Source: Bifidobacterium goeldii
Lineage (GTDB): Bacteria; Actinomycetota; Actinomycetes; Actinomycetales; Bifidobacteriaceae
Length of the DNA stretch: 64,000 nt
Assembly (NCBI RefSeq): GCF_003951095.1
Contig: NZ_QXGL01000001.1
Location: forward strand, 434,001 to 498,000
Reading direction: 5' to 3'
Of this stretch, positions 26,791-36,818 are shown one piece after another (the stretch's first letter is position 1; every line of letters starts with the position of its first letter). Made by a program: the position numbers and the translations under genes. The notes under the pieces are model-generated. The model was given only the letters and a program-made list of their open reading frames with translations, was not told the DNA's origin and made no database searches.

Positions 26791-28575
26791 GTGACACAAC
26801 ATAACGAATCATTGTTTGCCCGCATCGAGTCGCGTCTTCGCGATGGGCTCGACCGCGATGGCAACGAACAGCATCATGACACTGCAATCGCACCCCAATC
26901 GCATCACAATCGTCATCATCAGCGCAATGTTGCTGACCTGATGGTCCAATGTCTTGTGCAGGAGGGTGTCGAAGTGATCTTCGGCATCCCCGGCGAGGAG
27001 AACATCCCGTTCATCGAAGCGCTGGAACGCGACGGGCGCATCCGCTTCGTCGTCACTCGCCACGAGCAGGGCGCGGGCTTCATGGCGCTCACCTACGCGC
27101 ATCTGACTGGTAAGCCGGGCGTGTGCTTGGCTACGCTCGGCCCGGGCGCATTGAATCTTACGCTGCCGGTGGCGTGCGCGAATGCAAGCAATACGCCGCT
27201 GGTTGCCTTGTGTGCGCAGGGCAATATCAACCGTATTCATAAGGAATCTCATCAGATCATTGATTTGGTGTCCGTGTTCCGGCCGATCACGCGTTGGACG
27301 AACATGATTTTAAGTCCTCAAGCTGTTACGGAAACTATGCGTAAAGGATTCGCGCTTGCTCAGCGTAAGCGTCCGGCTGCGACGTGCATTATTCTGCCTG
27401 AGGATATCGCTGAGCAGCCCGCACCGGCCGATGCTGAGCCGCTCAGCCGCGCGCTTCAAGTGCATACGGTGCCAACGCCAGCTGATATTGAGGCTGCGGC
27501 TGACATTATTGCCAAAGCAAAGCATCCGATCATCTTGGCCGGTAATGGAGTGAGCCGCGCACACGCTGACTATCAGCTGCGCGTATTGTCTGAGCAGCTC
27601 AATGCACCGGTAGCTACCACGTTCGAAGGCAAGGGCGTGTTTTCTGATCGACATCGCAACGCGCTTGGCGTAGTTGGTTTCATGCGTCACGATTATGAGA
27701 ATTTTGCGTTTGATGATGCTGATTTGATTATCGCGATCGGCTTTTCAATTCAACAGTTTGACCCGGTGAAGATCAATCCGAAGAATGATAAGAAGATCAT
27801 TCATATCAACACGTTTGTTGAAGATACGGACGCGCATTACACGACAACGTTGAACATCATGGCTGATATTGACGCCACGCTTACGCAGTTGATTGACGCA
27901 TTGCGCGAGCGCGATATTACGTTTGCGAACGCTGAATCGGAGATTCGCGGGCTGCTGATGCACGAGTTTGAATCGTGCAAGGATGATGAGTCGTTCCCGA
28001 TGAAGCCGCAACGCGTTGTGTATGACACGCGTAAAGCACTCAACGATAGCGATGTAGCGCTAGTGGATACGGGTGCTTTGAAGATGTGGATGGCGCGCTT
28101 GTATCCGACGTATTTGCCGAACACGTGCATTATTGATAACAGTCTGTCAACGATGGGTTGGACGCTGCCGGGCGCGATTGGCGCCTCGCTTGCCCGCCAT
28201 GGACGGCCAGTGCTCGCGGTGATGGGCGATGGCAGTTTCATGATGAATATGCAAGAGATTGAGACGGCGGTACGACTGAACTGCCATATTGTGATTCTTG
28301 TATGGGTTGATGAAGCGTACGGCTTAATCAAATGGAAGATGGACCTGCACAATGGCCATCATGACGATGTAGATTTCAACAATCCTGATTTCGTTACACT
28401 TGCTGAAAGTTTTGGCGCACACGGTCATCTTGTTTCGTCGGCTGATGATTTGAAGCCGACGATTGAAGCCGCGATGATGGCTGAAGGCGGCGTGCATGTA
28501 ATCGCCTGCCCTGTGGACTACAGCGAGAACATGAAGCTCACTGACAAGCTTGGCGAGCTGGAGCTCAATAGCTGA
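26791..28575 (+). CDS. alsS: Acetolactate synthase, catabolic type
   Basis: The 594-residue enzyme condenses two pyruvates to 2-acetolactate using thiamine diphosphate. The catalytic glutamate is in VTRHEQGAGFMA (about residue 90), and the cofactor motif starts GDGSFMMNMQE (about residue 482). No regulatory small subunit gene is next to it. The IHKESHQIIDLVSVFRPITRW segment fits AlsS rather than biosynthetic IlvB. The GTG at 26791 has no ribosome site; a TATACT box at 26776-26781 would start the transcript at about this codon, so the mRNA may be leaderless. An ATG at 26941 is a shorter option but would cut the conserved N-terminus. Confidence 0.85.
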   Translation: MTQHNESLFARIESRLRDGLDRDGNEQHHDTAIAPQSHHNRHHQRNVADLMVQCLVQEGVEVIFGIPGEENIPFIEALERDGRIRFVVTRHEQGAGFMALTYAHLTGKPGVCLATLGPGALNLTLPVACANASNTPLVALCAQGNINRIHKESHQIIDLVSVFRPITRWTNMILSPQAVTETMRKGFALAQRKRPAATCIILPEDIAEQPAPADAEPLSRALQVHTVPTPADIEAAADIIAKAKHPIILAGNGVSRAHADYQLRVLSEQLNAPVATTFEGKGVFSDRHRNALGVVGFMRHDYENFAFDDADLIIAIGFSIQQFDPVKINPKNDKKIIHINTFVEDTDAHYTTTLNIMADIDATLTQLIDALRERDITFANAESEIRGLLMHEFESCKDDESFPMKPQRVVYDTRKALNDSDVALVDTGALKMWMARLYPTYLPNTCIIDNSLSTMGWTLPGAIGASLARHGRPVLAVMGDGSFMMNMQEIETAVRLNCHIVILVWVDEAYGLIKWKMDLHNGHHDDVDFNNPDFVTLAESFGAHGHLVSSADDLKPTIEAAMMAEGGVHVIACPVDYSENMKLTDKLGELELNS

Positions 28576-28603
28576 GTCCACACGCCGTGCATGTTGCACA
28601 TAA

Positions 28604-28647
28604 ACGTAAGGTGGCAGCCACGAAAATCGTGACTGCCACCTTATGCG
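28604..28647. terminator. Terminator between alsS and metY
   Basis: CGTAAGGTGGCAG and CTGCCACCTTATGCG pair around an AAAAT-containing loop, with small mismatches. It sits between two convergent genes and could serve both. Confidence 0.7.
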
Positions 28648-28705
28648 TACTGTCAGCCGCTAGGGCTGATTTATGTAGTGTTATTTGGCCTTACCTTGGC
28701 TGGTC

Positions 28706-30022
28706 TTACTTGGCCAGGCCGGAAGCGCGCACCGCTTCGAAGCCGCCCTTCAAGTCGTCGAGAATATCCTCGATGTTCTCGGTGCCGATGGACAGGCGGA
28801 TGGTGCCCGGGTGGATGCCCTGATCCTCGAGCTCCTCCGGGGTCTCCTGCGAGTGCGTGGTGGAAGCCGGGTGGATGACGAGGGACTTCACGTCAGCCAC
28901 GTTGGCGAGCAAGCTGAACAGGTGCAGGTTGTCAATAAAGACGCGTGCTGCATCCTTGCCACCCTTGATGTCGAAGGTGAAGATGGAGCCAGCTCCGTTC
29001 GGGAAGTACTTCTCGTACAGCGCGTGATCGCGACGGCCCGGAATGCTCGGGTGGGAGACGGATTCGACTTCCGGCACGGTCTGCAGGTATTCGACGACCT
29101 TGAGGGCGTTCTGCACGTGGCGCTCGACGCGCAGCGACAGGGTTTCGGTGCCCTGCAGCAGCAGGAACGCGGCGAACGGGGACAGGGTGGCGCCGGTGTC
29201 GCGCAGGAGGATTGCGCGGATGCGAGTCACGAATGCAGCGCCGCCGAGGGCCTCGTAGAAGTTGAGGCCGTGGTAGGACGGGTCAGCTTCGGTCAGGGTC
29301 GGGAACTTGCCCGGCACTTCAGCCCAGTTGAACTTGCCGCCTTCGACGATCACGCCGCCGAGGGTGGTGCCGTGGCCGCCGATGAACTTGGTTGCGGACT
29401 CGACCACAACGTCGGCGCCGTGCTCGAGCGGACGGAACAGGTACGGGGTGGCGAACGTGTTGTCGACGATCACCGGCAGATGATGCTTATGAGCGATCTC
29501 GGAGATAGCCTCAAAGTCCGGCAGGTCAGCGTTCGGGTTGCCGAAGGTCTCGAAGTAGACGAGCTTGGTGTTCTCCTGAATGGCGTCTTCGAAGTTCTGC
29601 GGAACTTCCGGGTCAACGAAGGTGGTGGTGATGCCGTCACGCGGCAGCGTGTGCTTGAGCAGGTTGAAGGTGCCGCCGTAAATGTTCTTGGAGGAGACGA
29701 TGTGGTCGCCGGACTGGGTGATGTTACGCACTGCGTATTCAACGGCAGCAGCACCAGAAGCAACTGCAAGGCCAGCGGTGCCACCTTCAAGAGCAGCGAT
29801 ACGGTTCTCGAACACGCCCTGGGTGGAGTTGGTCAGACGGCCGTAAATGTTACCCGGGTCGGCCAGGCCGAAACGAGCCTCAGCGTGATCGAAGTTGTGG
29901 AAGACGTAGCTGGTGGTCGCGTAGATCGGCACTGCGCGGGAGTCGGTTGCCGGGTCGGCTTCTTCCTGACCAACATGCAGCTGCAGGGTTTCAAAACGGT
30001 ACTTCTTGTTCGAATCGGTCAT
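28706..30022 (-). CDS. metY: O-acetylhomoserine sulfhydrylase (MetY-like)
   Basis: The 438-residue enzyme belongs to the Cys/Met-metabolism PLP family. [14 protein letters not shown] and the Schiff-base lysine in [18 protein letters not shown] (about residue 210) are visible, and the length fits MetY rather than the shorter cystathionine enzymes. It makes homocysteine from O-acetylhomoserine and sulfide. AAGGAGCA lies before the ATG at 30022; the frame is open for 45 more codons upstream but that part looks non-coding. It is monocistronic, and no riboswitch was recognised in the 280-base upstream stretch. Confidence 0.88.
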   Translation of the reverse strand: MTDSNKKYRFETLQLHVGQEEADPATDSRAVPIYATTSYVFHNFDHAEARFGLADPGNIYGRLTNSTQGVFENRIAALEGGTAGLAVASGAAAVEYAVRNITQSGDHIVSSKNIYGGTFNLLKHTLPRDGITTTFVDPEVPQNFEDAIQENTKLVYFETFGNPNADLPDFEAISEIAHKHHLPVIVDNTFATPYLFRPLEHGADVVVESATKFIGGHGTTLGGVIVEGGKFNWAEVPGKFPTLTEADPSYHGLNFYEALGGAAFVTRIRAILLRDTGATLSPFAAFLLLQGTETLSLRVERHVQNALKVVEYLQTVPEVESVSHPSIPGRRDHALYEKYFPNGAGSIFTFDIKGGKDAARVFIDNLHLFSLLANVADVKSLVIHPASTTHSQETPEELEDQGIHPGTIRLSIGTENIEDILDDLKGGFEAVRASGLAK

Positions 30023-30306
30023 GGTCGTTGCTCCTTGTGGGCTATGCGCTACTGCAGCGCTTGGTGTCTTCTTTGTTCGCCACCCGCCGGACGTACAGCG
30101 TTTGGCGAGGTGTTGATTGAGACGATAAGCCACGCTCATAGCAAGCCGCAAGCTCAACGTTATCGGGGTTGGCTATAGCCCCTTAAAACCCGTTGGGATT
30201 ATTGGGATTGAGCCGTACTTCATCGAGGCAAAAAGTGCGAGTTAGCGTATGCGACACGCCGGCACCGACCAGGCAGCTGCAGCAACCATCACAGCAACCA
30301 TCACGT

Positions 30307-30642
30307 TCAGATGAACACTGTTTGCACCAAAACCATGTACAAGATAGTGCCGCCGGCGATCGAGAGCAGCATATTGCGTTTCCACATGTGCAAGGCGATG
30401 ATCGCCACCATTGCGATTGCTTCCGGCAGACCGTGTGTGCCCGAGGTTACTGAAACGTCTTTCAACGAGTAGACGACGAGCAGACCGGTCATGGCGTACG
30501 GCAGGACGTTGCCGAGATATTCGACAAAACGCGGCGGCTTTTTAGATTCGGGGAAGACGATGAATGGCAGGAACCGAGTGATGATCGTGCCGATCGCTAC
30601 CACTGCGATGGTCACCACCGCTTGCCACAAAGGCATGGTCAT
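30307..30642 (-). CDS. azlD: AzlD-family branched-chain amino acid exporter subunit
   Basis: The 111-residue protein has four hydrophobic helices ([20 protein letters not shown] to the C-terminus) and the family element [16 protein letters not shown]. AzlD is the small partner of AzlC; together they export branched-chain amino acids or analogues. It overlaps azlC by four bases. Confidence 0.85.
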   Translation of the reverse strand: MTMPLWQAVVTIAVVAIGTIITRFLPFIVFPESKKPPRFVEYLGNVLPYAMTGLLVVYSLKDVSVTSGTHGLPEAIAMVAIIALHMWKRNMLLSIAGGTILYMVLVQTVFI

Positions 30643-31427
30643 GAGCGGCTCTCCTCCTGTTCAATGTCAATGCGGTCAGTTTGAGGACTGTCAGTTTCAG
30701 GCTTCAAATCATCAAGATATGGGCGTAATGCCACAAACAATGCGAGCATTGATACCAGCGATGGAATCATAAACTGCCCTGATCCGAAGATAATCAAGCA
30801 TACGAGTGAGGCAAGCACGCCAATCATCGCTGACGTGTGTCGGCGGCGATCAGCATCAATCCACTGGTCAAGAAAAATCACCAAAAATAGCGCAGTCAGC
30901 ACGAACTCAATACCTTTGGTCGAGAACGGTAACAGGCCTCCAACAAGCCAGCCGAGCGCAGAGCCAGCAATCCAATACCACCGGTTGAGCAGATTCACGA
31001 ACAGCATGAACCATCCATGATCAACGTCATCGGGAATATGCGCACTTGAATTGATCGCAAAACTCTCATCACACATTGCGAAAATCAAATACGGTTTCTT
31101 CCAGCCCGTGTTGGCAAAGGGCTTTAACATTGACAGACCGTAGAACAGGTGGCGAGCATTAACCATCAGCGCGAGCAGGAATGCGGCGATCGGATTGAAC
31201 GCTGACAGCAGCAGATTAACCGTCACAAATTCCATGGACCCAGCGAAGATAAAGTACGCCATGCACACCGGATACCAGAATGCGAATCCCTTCGCATGCA
31301 TCAGCAAACCGTATGAGCAGCCGAGGAACAAGAAGCCCGCAGCAATTGGCAACGTTAGCGGAAACGCTGCTTTGAATGCCGTGCTTCGCACGCCCGAGCC
31401 AGTGTGCACTCGCGCACGTTCACTCAT
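30639..31427 (-). CDS. azlC: AzlC-family branched-chain amino acid exporter subunit
   Basis: The 262-residue membrane protein has the AzlC pattern [21 protein letters not shown], then [16 protein letters not shown] and [14 protein letters not shown]. The last is a hallmark of the family. Its C-terminal tail is acidic and polar ([20 protein letters not shown]). The ATG at 31427 is chosen for its distance from AAGGAAGGAGC. The stop overlaps the azlD start. Confidence 0.87.
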   Translation of the reverse strand: MSERARVHTGSGVRSTAFKAAFPLTLPIAAGFLFLGCSYGLLMHAKGFAFWYPVCMAYFIFAGSMEFVTVNLLLSAFNPIAAFLLALMVNARHLFYGLSMLKPFANTGWKKPYLIFAMCDESFAINSSAHIPDDVDHGWFMLFVNLLNRWYWIAGSALGWLVGGLLPFSTKGIEFVLTALFLVIFLDQWIDADRRRHTSAMIGVLASLVCLIIFGSGQFMIPSLVSMLALFVALRPYLDDLKPETDSPQTDRIDIEQEESRS

Positions 31428-31610
31428 CATCGCTCCTTCCTTCGCTGGGCACATGCATCTATGCGTCCATTCACTGACTAATCGACCATAGCCTACCCCT
31501 ATGCGCCACCATCAACATCATGGCAGTATATGGGCGAGCATGGGGCAGAAGACGGTTGATGATGATAGTCTCAGACATGTTCTGTGACTTCGTTTTCAAG
31601 GAGTAACGAT

Positions 31611-32486
31611 ATGACCAATGATGTGATTCTCTATGATCGTGACCCGCAGTACATTCCGCGTGTGGCCGCCGTGCACGACATGTGTGGTTATGGCAAGTGC
31701 TCGCTGACCGCAGCTATTCCGATTCTTTCTGCCGCTGGCTGCGATGTGTGCCCTGTGCCGACCGCATTGTTCTCAGCGCACACCAAGTACGCTGTGTTCA
31801 CGTTCCACGATACGACTGACATTCTGTCCGACTATTTGGATGCATGGCAGAAGGAAAACGTGGATCTGGACGGCGTTTATTCTGGTTTCCTTGGCTCGCC
31901 TGATCAGGTGGCGATTATTCAGCGTCTGTACCGCGAGTATCCGAAGGCGTTGCGCTTGGTCGACCCGGTGATGGGCGATGCTGGCCAGATGTATCCGACG
32001 TACACGCCGGAACTGTGCGAGGCGATGGGTGCGCTAGCTGATGGCGCTGACGTGCTGATGCCGAACTTGACGGAAGCTTCGATTTTGACGAAGCGTGAGT
32101 ACCCGGGTCAGGATCTTGATGATGCTGCGGTGACTGATCTGCTTGACGCACTGCTGAAGCTTGGCGCAAAGAACGTAGTGCTCAAGGGTATTGACCATGG
32201 CGATGGCAAGATCGTTAACTATGTGGCTAGTGCCTCTACTGGCGCTGAAGCGAAGATTGAGCTGGCTCATAACAAGCTGCCGTACATGATTCATGGCACT
32301 GGCGATGCGTTCGCGTCTGCACTGTGTGGCGCAGTGCTGGCTGGCCGTGGTTTGGCTGAGTCGGCTGAGATTGCTGGCGAGTTTGTGCGTCATGCGATGG
32401 AGAGCACGCGTCATCAGCCGAACTTTGAAGAGCGTGGCGTGAGCTTTGAGCTCAATCTTGGTGAGTTGACGGATCTTGTGCGCTAA
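31611..32486 (+). CDS. pdxY: Pyridoxal/pyridoxamine kinase
   Basis: The 291-residue ribokinase-fold enzyme phosphorylates pyridoxal or pyridoxamine. It contains VHDMCGYGKCSLTAAIPILSA (substrate loop), LVDPVMGDAGQMY, MPNLTEA and the anion-hole motif HGTGDAFASAL with catalytic aspartate (about residue 235). AAGGAG precedes the ATG at 31611. PdxK, PdxY and ThiD share these motifs, so the exact vitamer preference is open. It would supply cofactor to the several PLP enzymes encoded in this window. Confidence 0.85.
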   Translation: MTNDVILYDRDPQYIPRVAAVHDMCGYGKCSLTAAIPILSAAGCDVCPVPTALFSAHTKYAVFTFHDTTDILSDYLDAWQKENVDLDGVYSGFLGSPDQVAIIQRLYREYPKALRLVDPVMGDAGQMYPTYTPELCEAMGALADGADVLMPNLTEASILTKREYPGQDLDDAAVTDLLDALLKLGAKNVVLKGIDHGDGKIVNYVASASTGAEAKIELAHNKLPYMIHGTGDAFASALCGAVLAGRGLAESAEIAGEFVRHAMESTRHQPNFEERGVSFELNLGELTDLVR

Positions 32487-32507
32487 GTAGCTAAGTAGCT
32501 AGCAGTC

Positions 32508-32550
32508 CATTCGCTGGGGTTACGCGCAACTCAGCGAACCCCAGCGAGTG
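32508..32550 (+). terminator. Terminator after the pyridoxal kinase gene
   Basis: CATTCGCTGGGGTT pairs with AACCCCAGCGAGTG (one G-T) around a 15-base loop, 22 bases after the stop. No long T run follows. Confidence 0.65.
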
Positions 32551-32594
32551 GGCCGCTTAGCGCCGCGCAGTCGCGCAGTATTGGGCTAATACGC

Positions 32595-32632
32595 AGAAAG
32601 CCCTTGCGAATGTGTTTCGCAAGGGCTTTCTT
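32595..32632 (-). terminator. Terminator after tRNA-Asp
   Basis: AGAAAGCCCTTGCGAA pairs perfectly with its complement around TGTG-type loop bases. On the minus strand it lies directly after the tRNA. Confidence 0.85.
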
Positions 32633-32635
32633 AGC

Positions 32636-32712
32636 TGGCGACCCCGGCCGGACTTGAACCGGTGACCTCCGCCGTGACAGGGCGGCGCTCTAACCAACTG
32701 AGCTACGGGGCC
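32636..32712 (-). tRNA. tRNA-Asp (anticodon GTC)
   Basis: The minus strand folds into a full cloverleaf: acceptor GGCCCCG with CGGGGTC, D arm AGCTCAGTTGGTTAGAGC, anticodon loop CTGTCAC with GTC, and T arm GGTTCAAGTCC. The 3' CCA is encoded. Confidence 0.95.
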
Positions 32713-32946
32713 GTTCGTGACTCTTGAACAAGAGCACGAGTATCTATAATACGGCATGCCAGGACTTCGGCGTGTCGCGACGTCAGCAAAACACAACAAT
32801 CGTTGATATTTCAACGATTTTGGCAGTTTTACGCGACTACGTACCCAAATGAGGTGAGTTATCCACAACACGCCGAAAACTCGAGCCTTCGACCACATTG
32901 GTCAAAAACCGTATGGTAAAACAGCAAAATCTGCTGTGCTGGTGTC

Positions 32947-33405
32947 ATGAACATCTGCATAGACACTATTCACACGGACGATCATCACATGAGCATGCGT
33001 GGAGATGAGGTAACGTACGTCACTCACCAGCTGCTCGATCCAACACTGAATCCCAAGCAATTAGGCGCATACGGTGAACAGTACGCTGCAATGTGGTTGC
33101 AACGTCGGGGTTATCGGATTCTCGACCGCAATTGGCAAACGCGGTATGGCGAAATTGATGTCGTAGCCATGTCTCCTGAGGGCACGCTCCTCTTTGTTGA
33201 GGTGAAAACTCGCAGGTCGGCCTTGTATGGCGTACCGCAAGAAGCTGTTACTTCACACAAACGGTTACGACTACGTCGCGCTAGCGTGCAATGGCTGCTA
33301 GCACCAGAACATCGCATCGCACACAATGGTGTGCGCTTTGACGTAATCGCCATTATTGTGCGCGATGGCCGGGTACAGTTGCGCTACATTCCGGAGGCAT
33401 TCTAA
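32947..33405 (+). CDS. yraN: YraN family (UPF0102) endonuclease-like protein
   Basis: The 152-residue product is the YraN family, with a predicted PD-(D/E)xK nuclease core: GAYGEQYAAMWLQRRGYRIL, GEIDVVA and FVEVKTRR. Function is not established, though the family usually neighbours comM/dprA. Its stop overlaps the comM start (TAATG). The ATG at 32947 has a weak ribosome site; ATGs at 32989 and 32995 are alternatives. Confidence 0.85.
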   Translation: MNICIDTIHTDDHHMSMRGDEVTYVTHQLLDPTLNPKQLGAYGEQYAAMWLQRRGYRILDRNWQTRYGEIDVVAMSPEGTLLFVEVKTRRSALYGVPQEAVTSHKRLRLRRASVQWLLAPEHRIAHNGVRFDVIAIIVRDGRVQLRYIPEAF

Positions 33406-34937
33406 TGGCTATTGGAAGTGCCTTATCAGTGGGCTTAATCGGTTTAAAACCGTTTCTTATACAAATTCAAACGTTTATTTCACCTGGTTTGCCGCATTTC
33501 GCTATCGTTGGTTTGCCGGACGCATCATTGAGCGAGGCACGCGAGCGTGTGAAATCAGCATGCCAAGCCAGTGGTTTTCGTTGGCCTGAGACGCGAGTTA
33601 CCGTAAACCTCTCCCCCGCTTCAATGCCGAAACGCGGTTCATCACATGATCTGGCAATCGCAGCAAGTGTACTCAGTGCCGCTGGCACTATTCCTCACGA
33701 TTGCTTAGCGCAAACAATCGTGCTTGGCGAGGTAAATCTTGATGGTACTGTTCTGCCGATTAACGGGCTACTGCCAATCATGTTGCACGCTCGAGATCGC
33801 GGTTTGCGCCGCGTTATTATTCCTCAAGCGAATGCAGATGAAGCATCGCTCATATCAGATGTGGAAGCTGTGAGTGTTCGCCATGTCGGCGAGCTCATCG
33901 AATTGATGGGCGGTAATGCTCGGTATCAACTCTCTGATGTCGTATCGTCAATGCTTGATGATGACACTGCGCAACACGCAGAATTCGCTTCCCCGGGCGA
34001 TATGAGCGAAGTAGTCGGCCAAGAACACACCAAGTGGGCGTTGCAAGTCGCAGCAGCAGGCGGCCATCATCTCATTATGACCGGCCCACCAGGGTCTGGT
34101 AAAACCATGCTGGCGTCACGAATGCCAAGCATTATGTGTCCGCTGACACCAAGCGAACAATTAGAGGTTGCCTCAATCCGTTCGTTATGCGGCACGCTAC
34201 CCAATTACGGTATTACTGATACGCCACCGTTCGAGGCTCCGCATCATACGGCGTCAACCGCAGCTCTCGTAGGCGGTGGATCGGGCGTTGCTCGCCCGGG
34301 AGCGATTACGCGCGCACATCATGGCGTACTCTTCATGGATGAAGCGCCAGAGTTTTCCGTCCGGAGTTTGCAAACATTGCGCGAACCATTGGAATCAGGC
34401 TATGTTGCAGTGTCACGTTCCAAAGGCACTGCGTATTATCCGGCATTATTCCAGTTGATTATGGCCGCAAACCCATGCCCATGCGGTTTTGCGTACGGTA
34501 CCGGCGAGCGCTGCGTATGCAAAGAACGCGAACGAGTCCGATATTTTGCGCGATTATCTGGTCCGATTCTTGATCGTATTGATATTCAGGTGGAGGTGCC
34601 GCCAGTCGAGCGTATTGCTCCTGACCGTTCGCAATCGCCGCGCAGCAGCGAGCAGATGCGGCAAGCGGTGATGAATGCGCGCGCAGTTGCTCGACATCGT
34701 TTTCGCGATCAGGGCTGGTCGTGTAATGCGCAAGTCTCTGGCGCATGGTTGCGATCGTATACGTCGCGTCAAGCGTTGGAGTTAGCGAATCGCGCGTTGG
34801 AATCACAAAAGCTCAGTTTGCGCGGTACCGATCGTGCGATGCGTTTGGCGTGGACGCTCGCTGATTTGGCTGGCAAAACGTCGCCTGGGCGTGACGAAAT
34901 GGCGCAAGGCATCATGCTCAGAACACGATTGACGTGA
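33405..34937 (+). CDS. comM: ComM/YifB family Mg-chelatase-like AAA ATPase
   Basis: The 510-residue protein has an N-terminal Lon-protease-like domain (LKPFLIQIQTFISPGLPHFAIVGLPDASL). An AAA+ Mg-chelatase domain follows with Walker A GPPGSGKT (about residue 227) and Walker B GVLFMDEAPEF. A cysteine cluster (NPCPCGF, then CVCKERE) is typical. ComM is a hexameric helicase that extends heteroduplex during integration of incoming DNA. It forms an operon with yraN and dprA, with overlapping or adjacent ends. Confidence 0.92.
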   Translation: MAIGSALSVGLIGLKPFLIQIQTFISPGLPHFAIVGLPDASLSEARERVKSACQASGFRWPETRVTVNLSPASMPKRGSSHDLAIAASVLSAAGTIPHDCLAQTIVLGEVNLDGTVLPINGLLPIMLHARDRGLRRVIIPQANADEASLISDVEAVSVRHVGELIELMGGNARYQLSDVVSSMLDDDTAQHAEFASPGDMSEVVGQEHTKWALQVAAAGGHHLIMTGPPGSGKTMLASRMPSIMCPLTPSEQLEVASIRSLCGTLPNYGITDTPPFEAPHHTASTAALVGGGSGVARPGAITRAHHGVLFMDEAPEFSVRSLQTLREPLESGYVAVSRSKGTAYYPALFQLIMAANPCPCGFAYGTGERCVCKERERVRYFARLSGPILDRIDIQVEVPPVERIAPDRSQSPRSSEQMRQAVMNARAVARHRFRDQGWSCNAQVSGAWLRSYTSRQALELANRALESQKLSLRGTDRAMRLAWTLADLAGKTSPGRDEMAQGIMLRTRLT

Positions 34938-34948
34938 AAGGAGGCGAT

Positions 34949-36388
34949 ATGGTTGAGCCTGATGATGAGACTGTAGCGCGTGCAACGTTGACGTTTTGCC
35001 TTGATGCGGCAAATGCGCTGATGTTCGCGTTGATTAAGGGATGCGGCAGTGCGTTAGCAGCATTGCAGCGTATTGATGATTGTGCGCCGCATGCATCTGC
35101 ACGTGCCAGCACGCAAGCGCACACGCGTATTGAGCATGATTTTGCAGTAGGTATTGCTCGCTGGGGTCGCCGGCTTGATGCGCGAGGAATGAAGGTGTTT
35201 CATCACGAATTAGCGAGCTGGCATCAGCGTCTCGCCTTACTGCCGTCGCGCAACATACGTGACTTGTCGGATTGGTTTACTGTTGGCGGAACGCAATGGA
35301 TTATTGCACCGCATCACCCAGCATGGCCGCAGCAGCTTAACGATCTATCCATTCGTAAAGATTGGGCTACTCCCCTGTGCCTGTGGGGCAAGGGAGACCC
35401 AATGGCATTAGTGAGCTGCGCGAAGCCGATTGCCATCGTGGGATCACGGGGTATCAATGATTACGGCCGGTATGTAGCGCACACGGTTGCACAACATGCA
35501 GCTGCCGATGGTCATCTGGTGATTTCAGGTGGAGCTATGGGCGCGGATGCTGCCGCGCATTGGGGCGCGTTATCAGCGGCGGATATGCTTGGCTCAGGTC
35601 ACGCGGGGCGTACGGTTGCTGTGTTTGCAGGCGGATTGAATCATATAGGTCCGCAGCGCAATCAGGATTTGTTTGATCGTATTGAAGCGTCACGCGGAGC
35701 GCTGATTAGCGAACTATGCCCTGGCACCATACCAGAAGCTCGCCGTTTTCTGTTGCGCAATCGCATTATCGCAGCATTATCGTCTACGGTCGTCGTTGCA
35801 CAAGCACGATTACGTTCGGGAGCGCTCAGCACCGCGAATTGGGCTGCTGAACTGCAGCGTGAAGTGTATGCAGCACCTGGCGATATCAATGTTCCTGATA
35901 ACTCAGGGTGTAATTTGCTGATTCACGATAACAAGGCGGTTATTCTTCGCTCAGCAACTCATATTGACCAGTTGTGTCATGACCCGCATCAGCCAACGTT
36001 GGCTGTGCAGCTCGTGAGCAATGCATCTGCTGAACTCACTTCACAGGAAAATCCAACACAGAAAGGTTCATCCGACAATGACGTCACGACGAACAACCCG
36101 CCAACGCACGATACTGCCAACCAGCGCGCCGAGATCACGCCCGATAGCACCCGTCAGGCCTTACTCGCGCTCATACGACGCTGCAAACGCAAACGACTGC
36201 CGACGACCCCGCAGTCTCTCGCTGATCTGCTAGCGCAAGAGCGCACAGCAGTCGCGCAAGACGCACAAACTGCAGCAGATAGTCTGCTTGCCGAGGTGAC
36301 AGCAGGACTTGGTCTGTTAGAACTTGAGGGGGTGATCATCATGCGCAATGGTTCAGCGGTTATTGCTTCCAACCCAGCTGGCACGTAA
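34949..36388 (+). CDS. dprA: DNA-processing protein DprA
   Basis: The 479-residue product contains the Rossmann-like DprA domain (VGSRGINDYGRYVAHTVAQH, ISGGAMGADAAAHWGAL, VVVAQARLRSGALSTANWA). A C-terminal winged-helix-like region follows after a Thr/Asn/Ser-rich linker. DprA binds incoming single-stranded DNA and loads RecA. AAAGGAGG lies before the ATG at 34949. It is longer than the usual 300-400 residues because of N-terminal and linker extensions. Confidence 0.92.
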   Translation: MVEPDDETVARATLTFCLDAANALMFALIKGCGSALAALQRIDDCAPHASARASTQAHTRIEHDFAVGIARWGRRLDARGMKVFHHELASWHQRLALLPSRNIRDLSDWFTVGGTQWIIAPHHPAWPQQLNDLSIRKDWATPLCLWGKGDPMALVSCAKPIAIVGSRGINDYGRYVAHTVAQHAAADGHLVISGGAMGADAAAHWGALSAADMLGSGHAGRTVAVFAGGLNHIGPQRNQDLFDRIEASRGALISELCPGTIPEARRFLLRNRIIAALSSTVVVAQARLRSGALSTANWAAELQREVYAAPGDINVPDNSGCNLLIHDNKAVILRSATHIDQLCHDPHQPTLAVQLVSNASAELTSQENPTQKGSSDNDVTTNNPPTHDTANQRAEITPDSTRQALLALIRRCKRKRLPTTPQSLADLLAQERTAVAQDAQTAADSLLAEVTAGLGLLELEGVIIMRNGSAVIASNPAGT

Positions 36389-36399
36389 CACGATACGGT

Positions 36400-36741
36400 T
36401 CACTCATGCCACTGGCATTGCTCCAGATCAACACGCCATCCTTCATCGCCAGCATTGCCGCTGGCTTGAGGTGGTACGAATCGCACGCCTTCTTCTTCAA
36501 GCAGCGCGCGCTGCCGATCTGGCCCGCCGAATGCAAAACCAGGCGCGAGCGAACCGTCGCGAAAAACCACTCGATGGCATGGGATCACGCCCGGCTGCGG
36601 ATTGGCGTGCAGCGCAAAACCAACAAATCTCGCATTGCGCGGATTGCCGGCGAGTGCCGCCACCTGCCCATAGGTAGCGACTTTGCCACGCGGAATACGC
36701 TGTACTACGTCATACACTCTGGCATTAAAGGATTGTTCCAT
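36400..36741 (-). CDS. MGMT-family alkylated-DNA repair protein
   Basis: The 113-residue product is a single methylguanine methyltransferase C-terminal domain. The helix-turn-helix [24 protein letters not shown] leads to PCHRVVF, so the acceptor cysteine is present (PCHR, not PWHR as in alkyltransferase-like proteins). It lacks the N-terminal domain of full Ogt. It is convergent with dprA, 11 bases between stops. Active transferase or sensor is undecided. Confidence 0.85.
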   Translation of the reverse strand: MEQSFNARVYDVVQRIPRGKVATYGQVAALAGNPRNARFVGFALHANPQPGVIPCHRVVFRDGSLAPGFAFGGPDRQRALLEEEGVRFVPPQASGNAGDEGWRVDLEQCQWHE

Positions 36742-36818
36742 GCCGTCATTATCTCTCAGCAGCCTCACCCGTTGCCGGGCCGGTCGCGCACGTCAGCCCT
36801 TGTGCGACAATCGTGGAT

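Noticed and set aside
30023..30306. SAM riboswitch upstream of metY
   Set aside because: No SAM-I, SAM-II or SAM-IV core could be fitted to the upstream stretch by eye; a covariance search would settle this.
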